Source: Actinomycetota bacterium
GTDB taxonomy: Bacteria > Actinomycetota > Thermoleophilia > Gaiellales > Gaiellaceae
Reading direction: 5' to 3'
Assembly (NCBI GenBank): GCA_005884575.1
Contig: VAWW01000065.1
Coordinates: forward strand, 1-51,062
Length of the DNA stretch: 51,062 bases
Part shown: piece by piece, positions 1 through 7,376 of the stretch
Position numbering within the stretch: the first letter of the stretch is position 1
Layout: every line of letters begins with the position of its first letter
Notes under the pieces: model-generated
Database searches by the model: none
What the model was told of the DNA's origin: nothing
What the model saw: the letters and a program-made list of their open reading frames with translations, nothing else
Program-made: the position numbers and the translations under genes

Positions 1-284
1 GGATACGTCCACCGGCGCGCGAGCAGCGACCGGTGCCAACGACGAATCGTCTCCGGATGCACGAACACGCTGCCCCACCGGTTACGAGGAAGCATCCGGG
101 CCAGTGCGGCCAGGAACACCCGATCGGCTGGGCGGCAGCTTGGCCGGCCCACCTGCCGGCGAAGCAGCGCGAGCTCGTGACGCAAAACGAGTATCTCGAC
201 CTCATTCGCGCCGTCTGACCGGCAACGCAACACCGCCAATCAGAGGAGGTGTCGAAAGAGCCAGTAGATGCATGAGATGGCCAC
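1..284 (-). pseudogene. Transposase/integrase-core N-terminal fragment, partial
   Basis: Read on the minus strand from a GTG at 284, the frame gives a short hydrophobic start, a TGA at 242-240, then an open frame to the window edge. The open part contains EVEILVLRHELALLRRQ, CRPADRVFLAALARMLP and ETIRRWHRSLLARRW. This is the N-terminal signature of actinobacterial insertion-sequence transposases with an rve integrase core. The catalytic DDE domain would lie beyond the window. The in-frame stop, inside what looks like the first helix, suggests a dead copy, unless translation starts at the TTG at 239. No terminal inverted repeat was identified before the tRNA gene at 369. Confidence 0.7.
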
Positions 285-368
285 CCGACGATCCAGCCGA
301 CGTGCGCTCCGACACGCCGAACCGAGCGTCCAGCACCCTCAGGCTTCGGTTTGCGGGAATTTCCTGAA

Positions 369-442
369 CGGGAGCGACGGGACTCGAACCCGCGACCTCC
401 GGCGTGACAGGCCGGCGTTCTAACCAGCTGAACTACGCCCCC
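369..442 (-). tRNA. tRNA-Asp (anticodon GTC)
   Basis: The 74 nt fold into a full cloverleaf. The acceptor stem is GGGGGCG/CGCTCCC with one G-U pair, the D arm has GTTC/GAAC, and the anticodon stem is CCGGC/GCCGG around loop CTGTCAC (anticodon GTC). The T arm has loop TTCGAGT. The discriminator base is G, as expected for tRNA-Asp. The 3' CCA is not encoded (the next bases are TTC). Confidence 0.96.
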
Positions 443-538
443 GTGGGCGGGGCATTGTAGCTTCCGGGCGCTTCGGTCGCGGCTAGGCTCGCACGGTGAC
501 GACGATCGACTGGGCCGCCCTCGCCGTCGTCGGCTGGA

Positions 539-1576
539 GTGCTGCTCGGAGCGTGGATCGGCGCGCGGATCGCGCCGCACCTCCTCAGCGGCGGCTCGCG
601 CTCGCCCTACACGCCGCTCGCGGCGCTGATCGGCGCGACGATCGGCGCGGCGGTGCTGCAGTCGGTCGCCGTCCTGCTCGGAACGCTGGCCCGCGGCAGC
701 CTGCGGGTGACGCCGCTGCGCCTGTTCGACTCGTTCGGCGGACTGCTGCTCGGCGGCGCGGCGGGGCTCACGATCGTCTGGGTGCTCGGCGCCGTCGCGC
801 TGCTCCTCCCCGGACACGCAGAACTGCGGCGCGCCGCGCAGCGGTCGGCGATCCTCTCGCGGCTGAACGACACCGTGTCGCCGCGACATCTCCTCAACGC
901 GCTCGCGCGGATCGACCCGTTCCCGTCCATCGCCGGACCTCCGGGCCCGGCGCGGCCGCCGGATGCCGGCATCGTCAGGAACCGGACGATCCGGGCGGCG
1001 GGCGACAGCGTCGTGCGTGTGCTCGGCACAGCGTGCGGCATCGGGGTCGAGGGGAGCGGCTGGGTCGCACGGCGCGGCCTCGTCGTGACGGCCGCGCATG
1101 TCGTCGCTGGGCAACGCGACACGGTCGTGCAGACGAACGGCTCGTACGACTCGCTCCCGGCGCGCGCGCTCGTCTTCGACCCGCACAACGATGTCGCCGT
1201 GCTCGAGGTGCCGGGCCTCGACGCACGGCCGCTGCCGCTGGGGGATCCGCGCTCCGGCACCCCCGTTGCGCTGATCGGCTATCCGGCGAACGGACCGCTG
1301 CAGTTCACGCCGGCTCGGATCGGCCGGACGGCGACGGTCTTCAGCCAGGACGCGTACGGCCACGGCCCGGTGACGCGGACGGTCACGACGATCCGCGGGC
1401 AGGTCCGCCACGGAAACTCGGGCGGACCGGCGGTCGACCTCGCGGGCGCAGTGGAGGCGACGGCCTTCGCCGCGCGGATCGGCTCGGATAGCGGCTACGG
1501 CGTCCCGAGCGACCTCGTCCGCAGCGATCTCGCGCGCGCGAAGAATCCGGTCTCGACCGGCGACTGCGCGGGCTAG
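539..1576 (+). CDS. MarP-like membrane serine protease (CvpA region plus trypsin-like domain)
   Basis: The N-terminal part (about residues 1-105) is a run of hydrophobic helices of the colicin-V-production (CvpA) type. The C-terminal half is a trypsin-fold protease with catalytic His in TAAHVV, Asp in DVAVLEV and Ser in GNSGGP. Such proteins (MarP of mycobacteria) sit in the membrane with an outside protease domain and act in envelope or acid stress. The GTG at 539 is the first start in this frame. However, the GTG at 496, in another frame and 6 nt after a TAGGCT box, encodes a CvpA-like start (IDWAALAVVG). The first helix therefore seems to have been cut and frameshifted near 533-539. The stop shares the four bases CTAG (1573-1576) with the stop of the convergent next gene. 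Confidence 0.82.
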   Translation: MLLGAWIGARIAPHLLSGGSRSPYTPLAALIGATIGAAVLQSVAVLLGTLARGSLRVTPLRLFDSFGGLLLGGAAGLTIVWVLGAVALLLPGHAELRRAAQRSAILSRLNDTVSPRHLLNALARIDPFPSIAGPPGPARPPDAGIVRNRTIRAAGDSVVRVLGTACGIGVEGSGWVARRGLVVTAAHVVAGQRDTVVQTNGSYDSLPARALVFDPHNDVAVLEVPGLDARPLPLGDPRSGTPVALIGYPANGPLQFTPARIGRTATVFSQDAYGHGPVTRTVTTIRGQVRHGNSGGPAVDLAGAVEATAFAARIGSDSGYGVPSDLVRSDLARAKNPVSTGDCAG

Positions 1577-3357
1577 AGGAGCTCGACGACGGACAGCGGA
1601 CGCCGGTACGGCGCGACGATGTAGACGCCGTCGGTCTGCTCGCGCGCCTCGGCGACGAGGTCGCGCGCGTGCGCCATCCCGATCTCCGCCGCCTGCGAGC
1701 CGGCGGACTCGAGCGCCTGCTGCAGCTTCTCGGGGACGACGATGCCGGGCACCTCGTCGTGCAGCCGTCGCGCGAGCCGATAGCTCGTGACGGGAAAGAT
1801 CCCGGCGAGGACCGGAATCGGCCATTCGCCGCCGAGCGCATCGCGGAACCGGTCGAGCTCGTCCAGGTCGAAGACGATCTGCGTCATCGCGAAGCGCGCG
1901 CCCGCGTCGACTTTCTGCCGGAAGCGGTCGAGCTCGAGCTCAAGGTCGTCGGCGGTCGGATTGACGGCGACGCCCGCGAAGAACGATGTCGGTGCGTCGA
2001 TCGGGCGGCCGTCGTCGTCCTCGCCGTGGTTCAGCGCGGTGACGAGCCGTGTGAGGCCGATCGCGTCGATCTCGAAGACGGCCTGCGACCGCTCGCCCAC
2101 CTCGGGCGGATCGCCCGTGATCGCGAGGATGTTCCGGACGCCCGCCGCGTGCGCCCCGAGCAGCATTGACTCGAGCCCGAGCACCGTCCAGTCGCGCGTC
2201 GTCAGGTGCGGGATCGTCTCGATCCCGACCTCGCGCTCGATCGTCGCGGAGACCATCAGCGAGCTCATGCCGGCGCGCGCGGTCGCGTTGTCGTTCACGT
2301 CGACGAAGCCGACCAGGCCGCTCTCCTTCAGCTCGCGGGCGGTGTCGACGAGGCCGCGGCTCGAGCCACCGAGCGGTGGATCGAGCTGGACGGAGACGAC
2401 CCATTCGCGCTCGCGCAAGGCGCGCGCCAGGCCGGTCTCGAGCTGCTCCTCGCCGAGCGCGGCCGCGAGCCCGCGCGAGTCGAGCGGCGTCGCGGGACGG
2501 CGCTCCTCCCGCAGCGCGGTCGCGATCGCCGAGATCTCGGCCGGGGTCGTCCCGCAGCAGCCGCCGATCAGCCGCGCGCCGAGGTCGCGGGCGTGCGCGG
2601 CGAACTCCGCGAAGTAGTCGGGCGCGGCGTGCGGGAAGATCACGCGGCTCCCGGCCATGCTCGCGAGGCCGATGTTCGGGAGCGCGGCCAGGGGTACATC
2701 GCCGTCCATCTGCTCGAGCGCGGCGAGGGCGGCGAGAAGGCCGGCGCCGTGGTTCGCGCCGACCGCGGCGACGCCGAGGCCGGCCAGCCGCTCGGCCGCT
2801 TCGCGCGCGCCGACGCCCGCGGAGGTCTCCGCTCCCTCGTCGAAGCTGAGCATCGCGACGATCGGGAGGCCGGAGACAGCCTGGACGCCCTCGACCGCGT
2901 CGACGAGCTCCTCGAGATCGTCGAAGGTCTCGATGACGAAGAGGTCGGCGCCGCGGCCTTCGAGGATCGCCGCCTGCTCGCCGAAGAGCTCGCGCCGGAC
3001 GCGCGAGCTCGCGGCTTCGCCGAGCGGCCCGATCGCGCCGGCGATGAAGACGTCCCGCCCAGCGGTCTCGCGCGCGCGACGCGCGAGCTTCACGGACTCC
3101 GAGTTGATTCGCTCGAGCTCGTCCTCGAGGAAGTGGTACGCGAGCTTGCGCCGGTTCGCGGCGAACGAGTTCGTCTCGATGAGCTCGGCGCCGGCGTTCA
3201 CGAAGCCCACGTGGAGCGAGACGACTGCGTGCGGGGCGCGCAGGTTCGCCTCCTCGGCGCACCTCAATCGAGGGACTGCCGCCGAGATCAGTGCGCCCAT
3301 GCCGCCGTCGGCGACGATCGGCGGACCGGACGAAAGCCTGTCGAGGAAACGACTCAC
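1573..3357 (-). CDS. Bifunctional homocysteine S-methyltransferase / methylenetetrahydrofolate reductase
   Basis: 594 aa from the GTG at 3357, close to the ~610 aa of YitJ-type enzymes. Residues ~1-290 are a homocysteine methyltransferase barrel: it starts DGGMGALI, has ETNSFAANR, and ends with the zinc pair GGCCGTT near residue 265. Residues ~310-590 are an MTHFR barrel with ILAITGDPP and a VAVNPT segment. It would reduce methylene-THF and use a methyl group to make methionine, in the cytoplasm. Oddity: the third zinc-ligand position, usually GxNC, reads GANHGAG near residue 203, so Cys is replaced by His. The frame stays open upstream to 3522, but that stretch is not protein-like, so I prefer the start just before SRFLDRL. 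No ribosome site is obvious. Confidence 0.88.
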   Translation of the reverse strand: MSRFLDRLSSGPPIVADGGMGALISAAVPRLRCAEEANLRAPHAVVSLHVGFVNAGAELIETNSFAANRRKLAYHFLEDELERINSESVKLARRARETAGRDVFIAGAIGPLGEAASSRVRRELFGEQAAILEGRGADLFVIETFDDLEELVDAVEGVQAVSGLPIVAMLSFDEGAETSAGVGAREAAERLAGLGVAAVGANHGAGLLAALAALEQMDGDVPLAALPNIGLASMAGSRVIFPHAAPDYFAEFAAHARDLGARLIGGCCGTTPAEISAIATALREERRPATPLDSRGLAAALGEEQLETGLARALREREWVVSVQLDPPLGGSSRGLVDTARELKESGLVGFVDVNDNATARAGMSSLMVSATIEREVGIETIPHLTTRDWTVLGLESMLLGAHAAGVRNILAITGDPPEVGERSQAVFEIDAIGLTRLVTALNHGEDDDGRPIDAPTSFFAGVAVNPTADDLELELDRFRQKVDAGARFAMTQIVFDLDELDRFRDALGGEWPIPVLAGIFPVTSYRLARRLHDEVPGIVVPEKLQQALESAGSQAAEIGMAHARDLVAEAREQTDGVYIVAPYRRPLSVVELL

Positions 3358-3490
3358 CGGTGAAGTGAAGCAGTCAACCGAAGACGAGGGATGGGAAGAA
3401 GCTCGCTTCGCCGCGATACTCGGACTGCATCCGTTGAGCGTCCCCGATGCGGCGGGGGAAGCTCCGGAGCATCTCCGCAAGGAGAAGCTC

Positions 3491-3553
3491 GAGCGGCCCT
3501 GGCGGCGGGGCCGCTCAGGCATTTAAGAGCCGGGGGAACCTAGGTTCCCCCGG
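3491..3553. repeat. Two GC hairpins in the 434-bp spacer 3358-3791
   Basis: Arms GAGCGGCCC (3491-3499) and GGGCCGCTC (3508-3516) form a perfect 9-bp stem. A perfect 24-bp palindrome runs 3530-3553, centred on CCTAGG. They lie upstream of the minus-strand methyltransferase gene. I could not match them to a known riboswitch: no cobalamin or SAM consensus was seen. They could be leader structure, or a terminator without a U-tract. Confidence 0.6.
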
Positions 3554-3722
3554 GGCCCCTTCCTGCGCGTGCCGCCTGGTTGTTGTGGCTACGGCGCGGG
3601 CGCGGTCGCGCCTCCGCCGGCCGAGGGTCGCGCATGGCGTTGCAGAGGGCCGCACGTTGGCGTTGCGCGCCCGCGGGTGCAAAAAGCGTGCATCCGCGCG
3701 CGCGCCAGTCCGCGGCCAGGAT

Positions 3723-3790
3723 CTAAAGCGCTTCGTGCTTTAGCCGTGGCCGAAAGGCATCCGGCCGCCGGCGCCGGTTTAATGCCTTTC
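3723..3790. promoter_or_regulatory. Inverted repeats ending at the VOC gene start
   Basis: CTAAAGC (3723-3729) pairs with GCTTTAG (3737-3743). GAAAGGCAT (3752-3760) pairs with ATGCCTTTC (3782-3790), and the last arm ends one base before the GTG start at 3792. In RNA this second stem would sit directly at the start codon. An operator or translational switch is possible but unproven. Confidence 0.5.
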
Positions 3791-3791
3791 T

Positions 3792-4217
3792 GTGGAGCAA
3801 CGCGTCAGTTTGATCACGCTCGGCGTCTCGGATCTCGGGCGCGCACGCGCCTTCTACGCGGCGCTCGGCTGGCATAGCGACACCGATCCGGACATGGGTG
3901 TCGTCTTCTTCCAGACCGGCGGATCGGTGCTCGCGCTCTGGGGACGGGGCGAGCTCGCTGCAGACAGCGGCGTCGAGGACGGCGGCGGCTGGGGCGGCGT
4001 GACGCCGGCGTACAACGCGCGATCTCGCGAGGAGGTCGACGCCGTGCTCGAGGAGGCTCGGGCGGCCGGCGCGCGGATCGCCCGCGAAGGCGGCGAGACC
4101 TTCTGGGGCGGCTACTCGGGCGTCTTCGTCGATCCGGACGGCCACCCCTGGGAGGTCGCCCACAACCCGCACTGGACAGTCCGCGCCGACGGCTCGATCG
4201 AGTTACCGAAGAGCTAA
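3792..4217 (+). CDS. VOC superfamily (glyoxalase/bleomycin-resistance fold) protein
   Basis: 141 aa with the two-repeat vicinal-oxygen-chelate fold: VSLITLGVSDLGRARAFYAALGW at the start and GYSGVFVDPDGHPWEVAHNP in the second half. Members bind a metal and act on small molecules, as glyoxalases, dioxygenases or binding proteins for drugs. Nothing here fixes the substrate. The GTG start is chosen because the fold begins immediately after it. It stands alone between a palindrome-rich leader and a strong terminator at 4298-4320, so it is probably monocistronic. Confidence 0.85.
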   Translation: MEQRVSLITLGVSDLGRARAFYAALGWHSDTDPDMGVVFFQTGGSVLALWGRGELAADSGVEDGGGWGGVTPAYNARSREEVDAVLEEARAAGARIAREGGETFWGGYSGVFVDPDGHPWEVAHNPHWTVRADGSIELPKS

Positions 4218-4297
4218 AGCCGAGGCGCCGAAATGCCGATATCTGCGGCGGAGTCCTCCGGGGACTGACGGCAATCATTCTGCGGCTGGATTTCGGA

Positions 4298-4320
4298 CGG
4301 CGCCTTCGGGCGCCGTTTCT
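4298..4320 (+). terminator. Rho-independent terminator after VOC gene
   Basis: CGGCGCC (4298-4304), a TTCG tetraloop, GGCGCCG (4309-4315), then TTTCT. A 7-bp perfect stem followed by a short T-run 80 nt after the VOC stop. Confidence 0.8.
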
Positions 4321-4344
4321 CATTCCGGGCATACGATCGCCCGC

Positions 4345-5196
4345 ATGCCGACGCCGACGGAGCACCTCCGTGTGCGTGCGCGGCGGATCGTCGAGGAGGC
4401 TCGCCGGCTTGTTCCGCTGCGAGCGGCATTGCTCGCCGGCTCCGCGGGGCGCGGCGACGCGGATTTCTATTCCGATATCGACCTGCTTCTCTACGTCGAC
4501 GAGCTCCCGACGGACGAGACTGTCGCCGCCGTACGCGACGTCGTCGGCGGCACGGACCCGTCGGGCAAGGAGCGGACCGAGCAGGCATGCGGCGAGGAAT
4601 TCGACCTCGACGGAGTGCACGCGGAGATGGTCTTCTTCAAGGTGCGCGAGTTCGAGGCGCGACTCGACGACCTTCTCGACCGGCTCGTCGATTTCGATGC
4701 GCCGACCCAGAAGATCCTCATGGGCCTGGCGGAGGGTCTCGCGCTCGAGGGCGCCGACCTGATCGAGCGCTGGCGCGCGCGGGTCAGCGACTTCCCCGAG
4801 CCGCTCCGCCGCGCAATGATCGAGCGCTACTGGACGTTCTTCCCGCTCTGGTACTACACGGACGTCCTCGCGGAGCGCGACGCGGAGCTCTGGCGGCTCG
4901 ACGTCTTGGTCGAAGCCGCCTTCAACCTCCTGGGCGTTCTCTCGGCCCTAAATCGGCTGTACTTCACGCGGTTCGAGCTGAAGGGGATGCGGGCGATGAT
5001 CGGGAAGATGGAGCTCGCGCCGGTCGGACTCGCCGATCGCGTGGAATCTCTCTTCGACCTCGAGCCGTCGGCCGCGGCCGGCCAGCTCGGCCGTCTCGTC
5101 GAGGAGACGCGCGCACTCGTCCTGCGCGAGCTGCCTGACCTCGACTTGCCGCTTCCGCATCCGCCCGGCACGCAGAAGGAGCCGTGGTCACTCTGA
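4345..5196 (+). CDS. Nucleotidyltransferase-fold protein, function unknown
   Basis: 283 aa. Near residues 30-50 it carries AGSAGRGDADFYSDIDLLLY, the GS...DxD signature of the Pol-beta-like nucleotidyltransferase superfamily. The rest is helical and resembles the arrangement in aminoglycoside adenylyltransferases and related unassigned proteins, but I do not see enough to name a substrate. The ATG at 4345 follows a TACGAT box (4332-4337) by 7 nt, suggesting a leaderless transcript. Its 3' end overlaps the convergent SDR gene by 9 nt. Confidence 0.75.
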   Translation: MPTPTEHLRVRARRIVEEARRLVPLRAALLAGSAGRGDADFYSDIDLLLYVDELPTDETVAAVRDVVGGTDPSGKERTEQACGEEFDLDGVHAEMVFFKVREFEARLDDLLDRLVDFDAPTQKILMGLAEGLALEGADLIERWRARVSDFPEPLRRAMIERYWTFFPLWYYTDVLAERDAELWRLDVLVEAAFNLLGVLSALNRLYFTRFELKGMRAMIGKMELAPVGLADRVESLFDLEPSAAAGQLGRLVEETRALVLRELPDLDLPLPHPPGTQKEPWSL

Positions 5197-5952
5197 GTGC
5201 AGGGCGCGGCCTTCCATGCCGCCGGCCACCACGATCACCTGCCCTGTGACGTGGCCGGACAGCTCGTCGGAGGCGAGCACGACGACCTGCCGCGCGACGT
5301 CCTCGGGCTCGGCGACCTTGCGCAGAGGCATCGTCCGCGTGATTCCGCGCACGAGCTCCTCGTCGAGGTGGCCGCGCGTCATGGGCGACACCGTCCAGCC
5401 GGGCGCGACGGCATTCACTCGCGCGCGCGGCGCGACGCGCACGACCTCGTTCTTCAGGCTCAGCAGGAGGCCGTGGAGGATCGCGGACTTCGCCGCCGCG
5501 TAGTCCGCGTGCCCCGCCTCGCCGAAGATGCCGGCGGTCGAGCCGACGAGGACAAGGCTTCCGTGCCCCTGCTCGGCGACGCCGCGCAGGAAGCCGCGGG
5601 CGGTGAGGAACGTCGCCGTGAGGTTCGCGCGCACCGTCTCCTCCCACCGCTCGAGCGACAGCTCCCAAACCGGCTCATTGGCCGAGGGCCAGACGCCGGC
5701 GACCGCGGCGCAGACGTCGAGCCGCCCGGCCTCGACGAACAGCCGGTCCACCTCGGCCTCGTTCGTGAGGTCGGCGCCGACGACGGGCGCGCCGCCGATC
5801 TCCGCTGCGACCACATCGGCGCGCTCGCGGCTGCGAAAGAAGTGGACGACGACCTCGGCACCCTCCGCGGCGAACGCCCGGGCACATGCCGCGCCGATGC
5901 CGCCGGAGGCGCCGGTCACGAGCACGCGCTTTCCCTCGAGGCCGGTCTCCAC
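5188..5952 (-). CDS. SDR family NAD(P)-dependent oxidoreductase
   Basis: 254 aa, classical short-chain dehydrogenase length. The cofactor site is TGASGGIG near residues 14-21. The catalytic Ser is in VGSTAG and the YxxxK motif is YAAAK, with APGWTVSPM after it. FabG-like in layout; the substrate cannot be deduced. The GTG start at 5952 lies 9 nt after a TAGGCT box (5967-5962 on this strand), again suggesting leaderless transcription. That box overlaps the stop codon of the upstream broken stress-protein remnant. Confidence 0.88.
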   Translation of the reverse strand: METGLEGKRVLVTGASGGIGAACARAFAAEGAEVVVHFFRSRERADVVAAEIGGAPVVGADLTNEAEVDRLFVEAGRLDVCAAVAGVWPSANEPVWELSLERWEETVRANLTATFLTARGFLRGVAEQGHGSLVLVGSTAGIFGEAGHADYAAAKSAILHGLLLSLKNEVVRVAPRARVNAVAPGWTVSPMTRGHLDEELVRGITRTMPLRKVAEPEDVARQVVVLASDELSGHVTGQVIVVAGGMEGRALHSE

Positions 5953-5964
5953 CGGCGGCGAAGC

Positions 5965-6180
5965 CTACGCGACGAGCGGCGTCGGCTTGAGGACGACGGT
6001 CTCGGTCGGCGCGTGCGTGAGGAGCCAGGCGAGCTCCTTCTCGGTGAAGTCCGCATGACCGTCTCACAGCCGTTGTAGCGCGTGCGTCAGCGTGGGGCCC
6101 TTCTCGATCCCGGCGTCGACCGGGACGCCTGCGCTGAGCGCCGCATGCTCGACCGCCTCGAGGAGCGGCATCGCGACGCC
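5965..6180 (-). pseudogene. Universal stress protein remnant (frameshifted, internally deleted)
   Basis: Two pieces of a USP-like sequence in different frames. The first (about 6177-6064) reads [21 protein letters not shown] to THALQRL and stops. The second, shifted, reads GHADFTEKELAWLLTHAPTE to the TAG at 5967-5965, matching the usual C-terminal end of such proteins. The segment that normally joins them is missing and the frame changes near 6064. The first piece is joined in frame to the truncated kdpA upstream, so the locus is a chimeric scar. Confidence 0.7.
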
Positions 6181-6546
6181 GCCGTAGTACTGCCAGTTCG
6201 TGTTCGTGACGAAGCTCGCGGTCGTGTTCAGCGCGACGTGGGACGGCACGGCCGGCAGGTGGTCCGGGTTGAGGAACAGGTGTCCCTGCAGCCGCTGGAT
6301 CGCTTACACCAGGCCGGAGAAGAGGACGCTGAAGACGAGCACCGTCTTCGCGTAGCTCTTCCAGTCCTGCTCCCGGTCCTCGCTCGTCCGGACGAGTCCG
6401 TAGAAGCTGCGCTCGATCGTCCGCAAGAAGCCGCCGCCGAAGCGCGCATTCATGTACACGCGCGACATGTAGATGCCGAGCGGATATGAGAGCGGGATCA
6501 GGACGGCCGCGTAGACGAGGATCTGGCCGATTCCCTGCCCGGACAT
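6178..6546 (-). pseudogene. kdpA: K+-transporting ATPase subunit KdpA, N-terminal stub with nonsense codon
   Basis: Starts MSGQGIGQILVYAAVL and follows KdpA through SRVYMNA and RTIERSFY to FSGLV, then hits TAA at 6306-6304. Past that stop the same frame continues with perfect KdpA sequence: [16 protein letters not shown] and the conserved [10 protein letters not shown] of the first selectivity-filter region. The stop sits where KdpA has Tyr, so one base change (TAC to TAA) explains it. After YYGG the sequence jumps to a USP fragment; the remaining ~430 residues, kdpB and kdpC are absent. The pump cannot be functional as read. Confidence 0.85.
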
Positions 6547-6636
6547 CTAAAGACGTTCGCTGCGGAAGAGGGCGTACACGAGGTACGCGAGAACGGCTAG
6601 GGAGATCGCGAGACCGAAGGCGTCGGCCGCGGACAT
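6547..6636 (-). CDS. kdpF: KdpF small subunit
   Basis: 29 aa, starting MSAADAFGL and ending YLVYALFRSERL: one hydrophobic helix with the LxYLVYAL core typical of KdpF, the peptide that stabilises the KdpABC potassium pump in the membrane. Its TAG stop is immediately followed by the kdpA ATG, the usual order. Its start overlaps the stop of the preceding small ORF (TGATG). Since kdpA is broken and kdpBC are missing, it probably has no partner left. Confidence 0.85.
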   Translation of the reverse strand: MSAADAFGLAISLAVLAYLVYALFRSERL

Positions 6637-6719
6637 CAGACGCGCTCCAGCGCGTAGAGCACCAGGAAGATGAGGACGAAGCAGGCGGCTGCGGTCGCGA
6701 GTGCGGCGACGTCGTACAT
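6636..6719 (-). CDS. 27-aa membrane peptide upstream of kdpF
   Basis: MYDVAALATAAACF followed by a hydrophobic run and the end LYALERV: a single predicted membrane helix with a basic/acidic C-terminus. It is translationally coupled to kdpF by TGATG and begins directly after the stop of the 166-aa gene. Similar tiny membrane ORFs occur next to kdpF in other genomes, to my recollection, but their role is not known to me. Confidence 0.6.
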   Translation of the reverse strand: MYDVAALATAAACFVLIFLVLYALERV

Positions 6720-7220
6720 TCAGTGCACCTCCAGGGCGTCGAGCACGCTGGTCAGCTCGCGGCGGACGTCCACGTCGTCGTGGGTATAGAGGACGCTGTC
6801 GGGGCTGGTGAGCAGCTCGTGGACGGCGAGCACATCGGTCGCGGCGACCGGCCGCTCCGGATCCGCCAGCCGCTCGGCGACCGCCGCTAGTAGCGACGCG
6901 TGCGGGCGCAGTGCGATTCGGTTCATCGGCGACGCTCCCGCCAGGCGGCCCGGCGAGAGATCGGAGACGGCGCCGCGAAGCGATCGCGCGAGCAGGCGTC
7001 GCTCGGGGCGGGAAGTGAGCTCCTCGACGCGCCAGGCCACGCGCGAGCCCCAGCCCGCCGCGATCCATGCGTCGGCCTCCCTCCGGTCGCGACGCCTGTC
7101 CCACATCGTTTGTGCCAACAGGAGACGAACGATCGCGGCGATCGGCCGCGCTGCCATCGCGGACAGCCGTAATTCGGACCGCCCGTTGACGGCACTTCCC
7201 GTCCTCCTGCCAGCACCCAT
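6720..7220 (-). CDS. Hypothetical protein, first gene of the former kdp operon
   Basis: 166 aa, rich in Arg and Ala, no membrane helix and no domain I recognise. It ends immediately before the small membrane peptide and kdpF, so it was probably co-transcribed with them. The ATG at 7220 is in the divergent promoter region shared with kdpD. A later ATG (residue 22, MAARPIAAIV) is an alternative start. The C-terminal half (ADPERPVAATDVLAVHELLT) looks alpha-helical. A link to potassium physiology is by position only. Confidence 0.5.
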   Translation of the reverse strand: MGAGRRTGSAVNGRSELRLSAMAARPIAAIVRLLLAQTMWDRRRDRREADAWIAAGWGSRVAWRVEELTSRPERRLLARSLRGAVSDLSPGRLAGASPMNRIALRPHASLLAAVAERLADPERPVAATDVLAVHELLTSPDSVLYTHDDVDVRRELTSVLDALEVH

Positions 7221-7376
7221 GCGGCCACGCTAGGCGCGCCGCCGTCAACGCTTCCTAGATGTTTCCGCGGCGGGTCTTAAAGTTCGCTGAAGACGGGCGG
7301 GGACGACGCCCGGCAGCATGCGACACGGAGATCTTCGATCTCCTCGCGCGTCCTATGCTGTGGAGGAGTCCGCGCG

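Noticed and set aside
33..367. Small plus-strand ORFs at the window start
   Set aside because: They oppose a recognisable transposase N-terminus on the minus strand and have no protein features of their own.
1669..3526. Long plus-strand open frames opposite the methyltransferase/MTHFR gene
   Set aside because: Their proteins are Arg/Ser/Ala-rich without motifs. They are mirror frames of a GC-rich gene whose minus-strand product has clear domains.
3358..3560. Possible SAM or cobalamin riboswitch upstream of the methionine/folate gene
   Set aside because: No consensus core of either class was recognised on the minus strand; only plain palindromes were seen. Kept as an unexplained spacer.
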